From: Candidatus Poribacteria bacterium
GTDB lineage: Bacteria > Poribacteria > WGA-4E > WGA-3G
Direction: 5' to 3'
NCBI GenBank assembly: GCA_958295815.1
Contig: OY282374.1
Span: forward strand, 186,001 to 250,000
DNA length: 64,000 nt
In this document: positions 45,853 through 54,773 of the stretch, one piece after another
Numbering within the stretch: position 1 is the stretch's first letter
Layout: the number at the start of each line of letters is the position of its first letter
The notes under the pieces: model-generated
Database searches by the model: none
Told to the model about the DNA's origin: nothing
The model's input: only the letters and a program-made list of their open reading frames with translations
Translations under genes and position numbers: made by a program

Positions 45853-48800
45853 GTGAGGAGCAAAAAAGAAATTCCTGCTGAGAATAAATCGTATTCTGCT
45901 TTGTTCTTTATTCTGTCCGCACTGTTAGGACTGGTAACTATTTGGGGATTCTGGAGTGAGATGATTACTCGACGCCCATGGAAGCAGATCCAGCAGCAGT
46001 TTTATCAATACGAGTATGACAAGACAAATGCAGAATTGGCAAATGCAGCGTCGAATTTGCCAGAACTCTCCACACCTCAAGAGCCTGATCCTAGAAGACT
46101 ACGGGAATTGACGAAAGACGTGGAGAACGCACAGGTAGCACTCGACGAAGCACTGCAAGAACGCAAATTCCGTCAAAGTGAATCTGATGCGATTAACTAC
46201 AAATATCAGCATAGCCTCCACGAAGCCAAAGGTAGACACAATGAGACCGTTGACAAGTGGCAGAAGAAATTAGCGGATTATGAATCCCAGATTGAAGGTG
46301 AACTGACCGAAGCCGTCTTGACAGCAGAGGCTACCTTTGCAAACGTGAACGAGACTTTAGCGCAGTTCTATCAAACCAATGGCGATCCACAGCGTGCCCT
46401 CAGTACTTATCTCATAGCACAAAAATATAACGCTACCGATACAGAAATCGTTGATGGTATTGCCGCAGCGCAAGCTTCCCTTGAATCTCTGCAAGCCGAC
46501 AAAGCACAGTATGACGAAGTCGCACGCCTTCAGGAGAAGCTGCATTCAGTCGGCGGTATTAAAAGAACCTTTCTCGGAAGTCTCTTAGAGAATCCCTTCC
46601 GTGAAACACGAACCATCGTTCAACACTATCTTGAAGATTTTGATTATACCGCAGACAGATGCGCAACGTGCCACTTTTCTGCCGATATGAGCGGTTACGA
46701 ACAATCCGCACAAGAGATGTTTGAGGTAGAAGGTGACGGCGAAAATCCTGTTGTCCATCACCTGAAGCACGCAAGTGTTAAACTCGGTAGTGAATCGATT
46801 ATAATTGATGGATTTGATGCCGAACCCGATGAGTATACATTAGAAGAGAACGGCACCCTCACTTTCAGTGACGTGGATGTCTTCGGTGAAGTAGAAATCT
46901 CTTATGAGACCGGCTACCGTTCGGTCCTCCAGACGCACCCGCATCGAGATGTCCTCCTCGCCAAACACCCTGTTGATAGATTTGGATGTACACCCTGCCA
47001 CGGTGGACAAGGTCAGGCACTCACAGCGAAAGCTGCCCACGCCTTGACCCATGCAGAATATTGGCTCACCCCTGTCCTCGGAATGGATGAGCATACCGGT
47101 AGAACCTCCAAAGAGACAAAAGGATACATGGAATCTAACTGCCGCCGCTGCCACGATGGCGTGATGATGTTAGACTATGGTGTGAACCCTGAAACCGATC
47201 AGCCACAGGACTACGCACCGAATCTCACGAAGGGCTTGGCACTTTTTGAAGACCTCGGTTGTCACGGCTGCCACGCTGTAGAAGGTTATAGTGCCATTGA
47301 AGACGTCCCTAAAGTCGGTCCATCACTCGTGAAAGTCGGCAGTAAAATAAAAGATACGGCTTGGCTTGAAAGTTGGATTAAGAACCCCGAAGCATATCTG
47401 TCGGATGCGAAGATGCCCAATTTTTTCCCTGCTGATGGCATGACGCAAGTCGTCTACCTCAAGAATGGCGGGCAAAAGACCGGTGTGGTCACCAAAACCG
47501 CCAATGGTATCGTCATTAAAACGGATGACGGCACAGAGTATCCCTATCCAGACAGTTATGTTCTTCGCATCGTTGATGAGGTGAAATCTATCGCAGCTTA
47601 CCTCGCACAGATGCATGATGCAAACCTTGACGAAGCCAGCGTAACCTATGCCGAATCTCAACGCGCTATTGAAGCCGGTGAAGAGACTGTTAAGACAGTT
47701 GGCTGTCTCACATGTCATGCCGTTGATGGCTTAGGCAGCGACTTCGCACCCGCGCTCGACAGTGTCGGTGCTAAAGTTACGCCGACCTACCTCCGCCAAT
47801 GGATCCAAGACCCGAAAGCCTATGATCCCAATACAAGTATGCCGAGTTTACGGTTAAGTGATAGCGAAATTGATGACGTGGTTGCATACTTGATGAGTTT
47901 ACAAAAGGCAACACCTAACGCATCTACCGAATCTATCGGTGAAATTGACCCAGCAGAGGGTGAGACACTCGTCAGAACTTACGGATGTTTCGGCTGCCAC
48001 GAAATCCCCGGTTTTGAAAATGAATCGAAAGTTGGAGCAGATCTCGGAGAATTTGGTGCAAAATTCCCTGATGAGCTTGATTTTGGCGACACGGTTGGTA
48101 TTGAACACAGTTGGACAGGTTGGACAATTGGTAAAGTGACCGACCCGCGACGTTACCAAACCCGTCGCATTGTCTCTCGTATGCCCGTCTTCCAAATCGA
48201 CGATGAAGACGCAAGAGCACTTGCCGTTCTTCTGAAGAGTTTCCAACCCGAAAAGTACCCGCTCAGTTATATCCATAACCGATCCGAGAAACTGGATCGG
48301 ATTGATGCTGGTAGGCGACTGGTGAAAAAATATAACTGTACTGGATGCCATGAGATTGAAGGGGCAGGTGGCGATTATATTGATGTCATCGTCGCACACG
48401 AGGGATTAAATGAGACTAATGCCAAGCAGTTTGCACCGCCAACGTTAAAGGCTCAAGGCGCGAGAGTCTATCCAGACTGGTTATTTGCGTTCCTCAAAGT
48501 ACCGTCAGATATTCGCTATGGCCTCAAAGTCCGAATGCCGACTTTTGAACTGTCGGATGATGAAGCGACAACACTTGTTAAATATTTCTCTGCACTTGAT
48601 GATGAACCGTTCCCGTATGAGACCCTTGAAACGCCAACCCCCACAAGTGCCGAATTGCGAGTCGGTAAACAGATTTTTGACGTGCTGCAGTGTATTTCCT
48701 GCCACCCTTCACAGGGTGAAGTCATTCCTGAAGGGAGTGACAAGGCAGGACGGCCAGATCTCGCTTTGGCGAAAGAACGGCTCAAGGCAGATTGGCTTAT

Positions 48801-48963
48801 TGACTGGATGAAGGATCCACAGTCGTTCCAACCTGGAACGGCAATGCCACAGGCATGGCCACTCGTCGGTGGACAGCATATGCCACTTGATGGCTACGCT
48901 GACGATGACGCTGAAAAACAGATTCGACTCGTGCGCGATTACCTCATATCCTTGGGACGTTAG
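45853..48963 (+). CDS. Membrane-anchored octaheme c-type cytochrome
   Basis: A 1036-residue protein. GTG at 45853 was chosen because GGAGG precedes it by 10 nt; ATG 45835 has none. One membrane helix (about 16-34) anchors it; a Gln/Glu/Ala-rich coiled coil (about 50-230) follows. Eight CxxCH sites are present: CATCH, CTPCH, CRRCH, CHGCH, CLTCH, CFGCH, CTGCH and CISCH. The later ones sit in repeated cytochrome c modules of about 100 residues (GPSLVKVGSKIKDTAWLESW, PDYLRQWIQDPKAYDPN type). An inserted beta segment (VYLKNGGQKTGVVTKT) resembles one in the gene at 52411. It takes the place that cytochrome c1 or f has in ordinary operons, so it is likely the electron acceptor of the Rieske/b complex. 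Confidence 0.93.
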   Translation: MRSKKEIPAENKSYSALFFILSALLGLVTIWGFWSEMITRRPWKQIQQQFYQYEYDKTNAELANAASNLPELSTPQEPDPRRLRELTKDVENAQVALDEALQERKFRQSESDAINYKYQHSLHEAKGRHNETVDKWQKKLADYESQIEGELTEAVLTAEATFANVNETLAQFYQTNGDPQRALSTYLIAQKYNATDTEIVDGIAAAQASLESLQADKAQYDEVARLQEKLHSVGGIKRTFLGSLLENPFRETRTIVQHYLEDFDYTADRCATCHFSADMSGYEQSAQEMFEVEGDGENPVVHHLKHASVKLGSESIIIDGFDAEPDEYTLEENGTLTFSDVDVFGEVEISYETGYRSVLQTHPHRDVLLAKHPVDRFGCTPCHGGQGQALTAKAAHALTHAEYWLTPVLGMDEHTGRTSKETKGYMESNCRRCHDGVMMLDYGVNPETDQPQDYAPNLTKGLALFEDLGCHGCHAVEGYSAIEDVPKVGPSLVKVGSKIKDTAWLESWIKNPEAYLSDAKMPNFFPADGMTQVVYLKNGGQKTGVVTKTANGIVIKTDDGTEYPYPDSYVLRIVDEVKSIAAYLAQMHDANLDEASVTYAESQRAIEAGEETVKTVGCLTCHAVDGLGSDFAPALDSVGAKVTPTYLRQWIQDPKAYDPNTSMPSLRLSDSEIDDVVAYLMSLQKATPNASTESIGEIDPAEGETLVRTYGCFGCHEIPGFENESKVGADLGEFGAKFPDELDFGDTVGIEHSWTGWTIGKVTDPRRYQTRRIVSRMPVFQIDDEDARALAVLLKSFQPEKYPLSYIHNRSEKLDRIDAGRRLVKKYNCTGCHEIEGAGGDYIDVIVAHEGLNETNAKQFAPPTLKAQGARVYPDWLFAFLKVPSDIRYGLKVRMPTFELSDDEATTLVKYFSALDDEPFPYETLETPTPTSAELRVGKQIFDVLQCISCHPSQGEVIPEGSDKAGRPDLALAKERLKADWLIDWMKDPQSFQPGTAMPQAWPLVGGQHMPLDGYADDDAEKQIRLVRDYLISLGR

Positions 48964-49014
48964 CAAAATAGCGGTCAGTAGCAGTGGTCGGTTAGCCGAT
49001 AACCGATAACCAAT

Positions 49015-49371
49015 ATGAGACACCTTGCTGTCGTTATCGTCATGATTATTGTCTGGCTCAACGGATTAATCTGGTTGGGTAATCAGATTGATCCGAGTAC
49101 GAAGTATCCGTCAGAGGTTGAGTACCACTACGCACGATACTGTGCAGGGTGTCACGGAAACGACGGGCAAGGCAGCGGACGTATCGGACGCTTCAAGAAG
49201 TTGGATCCCGCAGATCTGACCGATAACAATCTCTGGGAAATGCACGACGATGAGCAACTGCTGGATAGCATCAACTCTGGTAAAGATGATATGCCAGCGT
49301 TCTATTACTACCTCAACGATGAGGAGCAACGGGAGATTCTCAACTATATTAAGGAAAGGTTTCGTCCGTAA
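49015..49371 (+). CDS. Monoheme cytochrome c, membrane-anchored
   Basis: A 118-residue protein with an N-terminal helix (uncleaved or signal), the haem site CAGCHGNDGQG, and a class I cytochrome c fold ending EILNYIKERF. Met in DDMPAFYY is the likely sixth ligand. It lies 51 bp after the octaheme gene. It probably carries electrons between the bc-type complex and an oxidase. Confidence 0.92.
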   Translation: MRHLAVVIVMIIVWLNGLIWLGNQIDPSTKYPSEVEYHYARYCAGCHGNDGQGSGRIGRFKKLDPADLTDNNLWEMHDDEQLLDSINSGKDDMPAFYYYLNDEEQREILNYIKERFRP

Positions 49372-49518
49372 ATCCGTGCTTTCCGAAACGCTCATAAGTT
49401 GAAAATATACTCTAAAAAAATCTAAATTCAATTTTAGGTCTTTTTATTTGCATTCTAAAATTCTGCGGTGTTAACATATTGCAGAAGAATTTTAAATATA
49501 CTAAGGAGAAGTTAAATT

Positions 49519-50268
49519 ATGAAAGTTTTAGTTGGCCTGCTTTTTGGTATAATGCTCGCAAGTACTGCGTTCGCAGGCACCATCACTGGTACCGTAATGT
49601 ATGATGGCGACGCACCAGCGCGTCCCGCCTTAACGGCTACCAAAGACCAACATTGCATTGACACTGTAGCAGGCACAAAGTCCGAGGCACTCGTTGTCTC
49701 AAAAGGCAAAGGCATTAAGAACGTTGTCCTTTACGCCCGTGTTCGTGGGGCGAAAGTTGTTGTCCCAGATAAGAATCCAGTTATGGATCAAAAGGCATGT
49801 GCTTATTACCCGCACGTTCTCGCAGTTGTTGCTGGTTCTACCGTTGATATTACCTCCAGCGATCCAATCGCTCACAATGTTCATTCCCACGCTAAAGAGA
49901 ATGACGCTATAAACTATCAGATTCCGCAGCCCGGCAAAGTCATCCCCCACAAAATCGCCAAAGCTGAGGAGATTAAGTTTACCTGCGATATTCATGCTTG
50001 GATGACCGGCTACATTGTCGCTGTTAATAGTAACTATTTCACGGTCACTGGCTATAAAGATGCCGATGGTGCATGGATCAGTTCGGATGCCTATGAGAAA
50101 TCCGCAGATGCTGGTGCGTATTCAATCGCTGATGTCCCAGCTGGTAAGGTCCGTGTTGTCGCTTGGCATGAAGAACTCGGTTCAGCAAACAAAATTGTTG
50201 AAGTGCCAGCGAGTGGCGATATTGCTGTAAACTTTACGAGTGCTGATTTTAAGAAACGCGCGAAATAG
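49519..50268 (+). CDS. Exported cupredoxin-like blue copper protein
   Basis: A 249-residue protein, AAGGAG before the ATG, signal peptide ending AFAG. The middle is a plastocyanin/cupredoxin-type domain: His119 and His122 in AHNVHSH and Cys156, His159 and Met162 in CDIHAWM provide a type 1 copper site, with CxxHxxM spacing. The C-terminal part (GAYSIADVPAGKVRVVAWHEELG) is a carboxypeptidase-regulatory (CnaB-like) beta sandwich. Cys46 and Cys94 may pair in a disulfide. It is a paralogue of the protein at 56542 and probably shuttles electrons in the periplasm, in place of or beside a cytochrome c. Confidence 0.87.
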   Translation: MKVLVGLLFGIMLASTAFAGTITGTVMYDGDAPARPALTATKDQHCIDTVAGTKSEALVVSKGKGIKNVVLYARVRGAKVVVPDKNPVMDQKACAYYPHVLAVVAGSTVDITSSDPIAHNVHSHAKENDAINYQIPQPGKVIPHKIAKAEEIKFTCDIHAWMTGYIVAVNSNYFTVTGYKDADGAWISSDAYEKSADAGAYSIADVPAGKVRVVAWHEELGSANKIVEVPASGDIAVNFTSADFKKRAK

Positions 50269-50425
50269 TTTTTTAGACGATTAAATCTGGGCCGCTGCGT
50301 CCGTTGTTCTTGCAGTATTCCAATCGTTAACAAACCTCTCATAATCTACAGCAGGTTTCTTAACAGCTTTAGATCGATGCCGACAACGGAGGTATCGCTC
50401 AGAAACATATAGTTAAAAAACGAAA

Positions 50426-52321
50426 ATGTCTAAAAAGAGACTCTATCTCATACTTGGTTGTGTATTGGTCGCTTATGTCTTATTAGCGATTGCACCGGTG
50501 TTTGCCCAGGACCTAACCGAGGCAGAATATCGTCCTTTCCCGAAGATCGGTAGCCGAAATGCAGCATGGATCGCTGCGCAGCTTCACCTCTTATTCGGAT
50601 CCTTTATTCTCGGTGTGCCGATGTTTGCTGTTATCATTGAATTTATCGGCTGGAAGACAAAGGACATGCGATACGACCGGATGGCGCAAGAGTTTATTAA
50701 ACTCTGTATGGGCGCGTTTTCGACAACAGCCTTACTCGGTGGTGTTCTCGTCTTTATCCTCATCTGGTGTTATCCGAAAGTAATGTCGAAACTCAGCGGG
50801 ATATTCGGACCGACGATGATTTTTTACGTCATCCTCTTCTTTGGTGAAACCTTTACGCTATATCTCTACTCCTATGGCTGGGATAAGATGCAAGGACGGC
50901 ATAAAGGGTGGCATCTCTTCCTCGGTGTGCTTCTGAATGTGTTCGGCACTGCGATTATGTTTGTCTCCAACTCATGGCTCAGTTACCAGACCAGTCCGGC
51001 GACCCAATACGGTATACTCTCTGAAGGGAGACGGAAGTCTTGGATAGAGGAAAAATTGGCTGCCGATCCATCGCTAACACCTGAAACCGCTATGGAAGGT
51101 GTCACAAGCCATACAATGGTGCCGCTCCACAATGAGACAACTGGTGAATTCATGGGCACTCTTTGGGATGCTGTTAATAACTTCACTTGGATGCCCGTTA
51201 ATATCCACCGGCTTGTTGGAAACATTGCTTTTGGAGGTTCGATTGTGGCGGCTTACGCCGCGTTTCGATTCCTCGTTGCTAAAACGAAAGAGGACAAAGC
51301 GCACTACGATTGGATGGGCTATACCGGCAACTTCATCGCACTCTGTGGACTGATCCCACTACCTTTCCTCGGTTATTGGCTCGGTAGAGAAATCTACATG
51401 TTCAATAACACGATGGGCATTAATATGATGGGTAGTCTATTTTCTTGGCTATTTATTCTTCAGGCAGTGATGATTGGTGTCCTGTTTATTGGTGCGAACT
51501 ACTATCTCTGGGCAGGCATGGGACGGATTAGCGGGGCAGAAATCTATGCGCGCTACCGTCCGTACATGATTACCATCATTGTTATCTGTGTCGCCATCTG
51601 GATGACCCCACGGACGCTCTCTAAAATCTCAAGTGCGAGTGAGCTCAGTGCAATGGGCGGTGCAAACCACCCGCACCTCGGACTGTTTGGCTTAATGACT
51701 GCCAAAAATACGGCTGTTAACATCATTATCCTCACGACTTTCTTGAGTTTCCTGTTTTATCGGCGTTCAGGGAAAACGCCAACGGCGAGTTGGGGAAAGG
51801 TTGGCAACATCGCTATCTCTTCAATCTTCTTCCTCGCGACGGTCTCAATTGTGGTTATCGGCATCGTCGGGTTTACCGTCCCTACGGATTTACGTGTTAA
51901 CGTGCTGACCCCCTATCAGGTCTTGGTTGCTCTCGCGGTTATGGCGGTCGTCACTGTCGTTGATATCTTTATGTACCGCAAAGCGACAACATCGGGTACT
52001 ATTCAGTGGGGCGAGATGACAGACCGCTCACAATACGTCTTAATCCTTATCGCAATTACGTTTACATCTCTTATGGGACTGATGGGATATGCGCGTTCCG
52101 GGCTTCGAGAGGCGTGGCATATCTTTGGTGTCATGCAGGATACATCCGCCGATGCGTTTACACCGCTTCTCAGCGAAGCAGTGAATATGGTGGCGGTTAT
52201 CATGGTCGCCTTCTTCGCTCTCGTTGGGTTTATCTTTTGGCTCGGTTTGTGGGGCGAAAAGAAGAAACAAGCGTCAACAGATGCCGCCGAAGCCGCTATT
52301 ACTGCTGAGGGTGATGATTAG
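50426..52321 (+). CDS. Cytochrome bd-type CydA-like membrane protein, extended, no CydB
   Basis: A 631-residue protein with about 14 hydrophobic helices. The first part matches CydA: WIAAQLHLLFGSFILGVP (His ligand region of haem b595/d), FGETFTLYLYSYGWDKM, GWHLFLGVLLNVFGTAIM and MPVNIHRLVGNIAFGGS. The C-terminal helices (about 400-610) go beyond the usual CydA core. There is no CydB or CydX gene anywhere in the window, and the flanking genes are c-type cytochromes. It thus resembles the bd-like oxidases of Nitrospira and anammox bacteria, for which function is not established. It may be a quinol- or cytochrome c-dependent oxidase or a new electron-transfer module. A possible signal peptide (ending PVFAQ) precedes the first helix. 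Confidence 0.85.
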   Translation: MSKKRLYLILGCVLVAYVLLAIAPVFAQDLTEAEYRPFPKIGSRNAAWIAAQLHLLFGSFILGVPMFAVIIEFIGWKTKDMRYDRMAQEFIKLCMGAFSTTALLGGVLVFILIWCYPKVMSKLSGIFGPTMIFYVILFFGETFTLYLYSYGWDKMQGRHKGWHLFLGVLLNVFGTAIMFVSNSWLSYQTSPATQYGILSEGRRKSWIEEKLAADPSLTPETAMEGVTSHTMVPLHNETTGEFMGTLWDAVNNFTWMPVNIHRLVGNIAFGGSIVAAYAAFRFLVAKTKEDKAHYDWMGYTGNFIALCGLIPLPFLGYWLGREIYMFNNTMGINMMGSLFSWLFILQAVMIGVLFIGANYYLWAGMGRISGAEIYARYRPYMITIIVICVAIWMTPRTLSKISSASELSAMGGANHPHLGLFGLMTAKNTAVNIIILTTFLSFLFYRRSGKTPTASWGKVGNIAISSIFFLATVSIVVIGIVGFTVPTDLRVNVLTPYQVLVALAVMAVVTVVDIFMYRKATTSGTIQWGEMTDRSQYVLILIAITFTSLMGLMGYARSGLREAWHIFGVMQDTSADAFTPLLSEAVNMVAVIMVAFFALVGFIFWLGLWGEKKKQASTDAAEAAITAEGDD

Positions 52322-52410
52322 TATCAACGAAGGCATACCAAAGGTGTGTGCCCTACATTGATTCTACCGCTAATGAACTCAGAGAACTACAATTTTTGAA
52401 AGAGGCGAAA

Positions 52411-53919
52411 ATGTCAAGAAATACGCTCATAAAAATTGCGAGTCTAATCCTAATGGTGGTGAGTTTCATCGCCTATATTGCTGGAGCATCGGCGTTTCCG
52501 ATTGCTTCTGAGAACTTGCTGCCTTGGTCTGTCTGGTTTCTGATTTCGGTGATCATAAACATCGTTTTGTGGTCTAACGTCATGAAATTGTTGACGTTCT
52601 CACTTGCCGTGATATGGTTTTACGCCTTTGTCGCGGGTCTTGTCCCCGAAAGTTCCACAGCCGTGAATTTGACTTCATTGGATTGGAGCGACCCGGATGC
52701 TGTTGCTGAACAGGGCGCATTAGTGTTTAACGGCAAAGGGCAATGTAGCGCGTGCCATACCGTTGATACCTCTGCTCCGAAGGGCAGATGCCCTGATCTG
52801 ACAGACATCGGGCTTAACGCAGCGAGCCGCGTCCCTGGCATGGACGTAAGAACCTATCTCATCGAATCGCTTTATGAGCCTGCCAACTATCTTGTCACCG
52901 GATACGGCAAGATTATGCCAGAGGTATGGAAAGCCCCTATTGCTCTGTCTAAATTAGAAATTCAAGCCGTTATTGCCTACCTTGAGAGCCTAGGCGGTGA
53001 AATTGATCCTACGGATTTTGAGGAGCCTATAGATAGAGCAGACACCGCAGTAGCCGCAGCAGCACTTCCACCGTTGCTTACTGGGGACCCCGAACTCGGT
53101 AAAAAAGTTTTCGTGACTGCTGCGTGTAACGCTTGCCATGTCGTACAGGGTGTAGAAAGTCCAGCAGCCGGAGAAACGAGTGCGGACTTTGAAGTTGTCA
53201 CCGCTCCAGACCTCTCCGAAATTGCTGCCTTTAACGACATGCGGTATCTTGAGGAATCAGTCCTGCTGCCGAGTGTGCAAATTGTGAGTGGTTACGGTGC
53301 TGTTACCGTCCGCGCCAACGGAATAACCTATCAAGGAACGCTCGTTTCGCAAGATACAGAACAGATCGTTGTCCGAACCAAAACTGCAGATGGCGTAGAA
53401 GAAGAGCACACAATCTTACTGAGTGATCTTGATGAGGAACCGATTGAAGAACTCAGCAATCTACAAGCGAAAGGTTACTTTACCTTGACCCTGACACCCA
53501 CAGATGCATCTGCATCGGTGACAGGAGAGATCGTTTCTGAAACTGAAGAGACGGTGACCCTTAAAATAAACGGCGAAGATAAAACGTTCTCTAAAATAGA
53601 CGTCAAAAGTCAATTGACAGTTGTTACTTTTGACGGTGACGAAATTGTGGGCGAGCATATTTCTGGCACAATTGATGATGACGAAATCGTTTTAAACGTT
53701 GATGGCAGTGAAGTGGTGATTGATACTTTCGATGTTGAGGAAGTTACCTTTACCCGCGCCTCTGGCAAGAAGTTATTGGTTACTTCACCGATGCCTGAAA
53801 ACTTCCCGTTACTCCTATCCGTATCGGATATGACCAACCTGCTTTCTTTCTTAAGCACACTCACTGGCGCGACAGCGGAAGCCACGCCAGCAGAGGTAGA
53901 GGATGCTTCCGCCGAATAA
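52411..53919 (+). CDS. Membrane-anchored diheme cytochrome c with beta-rich C-terminal domain
   Basis: A 502-residue protein starting after AGAGGCG; the longer frame from 52348 has no ribosome site. Two or three N-terminal helices (about 8-85) anchor it. Haem sites CSACH and CNACH lie in two cytochrome c modules. After the second come beta-rich segments with a repeated pattern, GITYQGTLVSQDTEQIVVRT and TGEIVSETEETVTLKING, each like a small SH3/LSm-type barrel, as in planctomycete PSCyt proteins. It sits 89 bp downstream of the CydA-like gene, so the two are likely partners, with this one feeding or draining electrons. Confidence 0.88.
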   Translation: MSRNTLIKIASLILMVVSFIAYIAGASAFPIASENLLPWSVWFLISVIINIVLWSNVMKLLTFSLAVIWFYAFVAGLVPESSTAVNLTSLDWSDPDAVAEQGALVFNGKGQCSACHTVDTSAPKGRCPDLTDIGLNAASRVPGMDVRTYLIESLYEPANYLVTGYGKIMPEVWKAPIALSKLEIQAVIAYLESLGGEIDPTDFEEPIDRADTAVAAAALPPLLTGDPELGKKVFVTAACNACHVVQGVESPAAGETSADFEVVTAPDLSEIAAFNDMRYLEESVLLPSVQIVSGYGAVTVRANGITYQGTLVSQDTEQIVVRTKTADGVEEEHTILLSDLDEEPIEELSNLQAKGYFTLTLTPTDASASVTGEIVSETEETVTLKINGEDKTFSKIDVKSQLTVVTFDGDEIVGEHISGTIDDDEIVLNVDGSEVVIDTFDVEEVTFTRASGKKLLVTSPMPENFPLLLSVSDMTNLLSFLSTLTGATAEATPAEVEDASAE

Positions 53920-53994
53920 TAAATATCTGCAAAAAAACAGATTCTTTCTTCAGCCCCGTAGGGGCGACATCTGTGTAGTGGAGGAAAAAACACC

Positions 53995-54771
53995 ATGAAA
54001 AGGCTGTCGCTTTTCACAACATGTCTTATAATTCTGGTCGGTTCTTGGCTCGTGTTACGCTTTGTCATCGGAGGCGTCATATCTGTACCGATACCAGGTA
54101 GCGTGATTGCGATGTATATGGGGTTGATTATAATCGCCATTTTGGTGCATGTCTCTGTTGAAGATTCGCTCTTTCGGGAGTTCCTGCGACCCGTTCGTGA
54201 AACGCTCGTGGATGACAGACGCCGTGTTCGTCGACGCGTTGTCGCTGTGTTAATCCCACTGTTTCTACTGGGTTATACCTACTCGATTATCGCGCAACGA
54301 GCGAGCCCACCCGGAAGTCCACGGGACGCACACCCATCACCACCACTTGAATTGACGTACAAAGATGAGGTCATTGGATCGATGCAGGATGTCGTGAACC
54401 CTTTCCGACACTATGAAAAGGACGATCCAGAGGCGTTCAAGGCACATGTGGAGAACGGAAGACGGGTCTATTATCAGAATTGCTTTTATTGTCACGGAGA
54501 TCATCTTGATGGGCAAGGGCATTTCGCGCCATATCTCCAGCCGATTCCTGCTAATTTCCAGGACCCAGGGATTATTCCGAACTTCCAAGAATCTTTCTTT
54601 TTTTGGCGAATTGCCAAGGGCGGACCGGGATTACCTGCTGCGGGGACACCTTGGGATTCCGCAATGCCTATCTGGGAAGACTACCTGACGAAAGATGAAA
54701 TTTGGGATGTTATCCTCTTTTTATCTGATTATACCGGCTATCAGCCACGAACCTTTGGGGAGGCACACTAA
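53995..54771 (+). CDS. Membrane-anchored monoheme cytochrome c
   Basis: A 258-residue protein; GGAGGA precedes the ATG. It has two N-terminal helix pairs (about 8-55 and 80-100) with an Arg-rich loop between (DDRRRVRRRVV), then a class I cytochrome c with CFYCHGDHLDGQGHFAP. The sixth ligand is likely Met in WDSAMPIW. It overlaps functionally with the next gene, whose ATG begins 2 bp after its stop, so the two are tightly coupled. It probably forms a complex with the ethylbenzene-dehydrogenase-like cytochrome. Confidence 0.92.
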   Translation: MKRLSLFTTCLIILVGSWLVLRFVIGGVISVPIPGSVIAMYMGLIIIAILVHVSVEDSLFREFLRPVRETLVDDRRRVRRRVVAVLIPLFLLGYTYSIIAQRASPPGSPRDAHPSPPLELTYKDEVIGSMQDVVNPFRHYEKDDPEAFKAHVENGRRVYYQNCFYCHGDHLDGQGHFAPYLQPIPANFQDPGIIPNFQESFFFWRIAKGGPGLPAAGTPWDSAMPIWEDYLTKDEIWDVILFLSDYTGYQPRTFGEAH

Positions 54772-54773
54772 AA

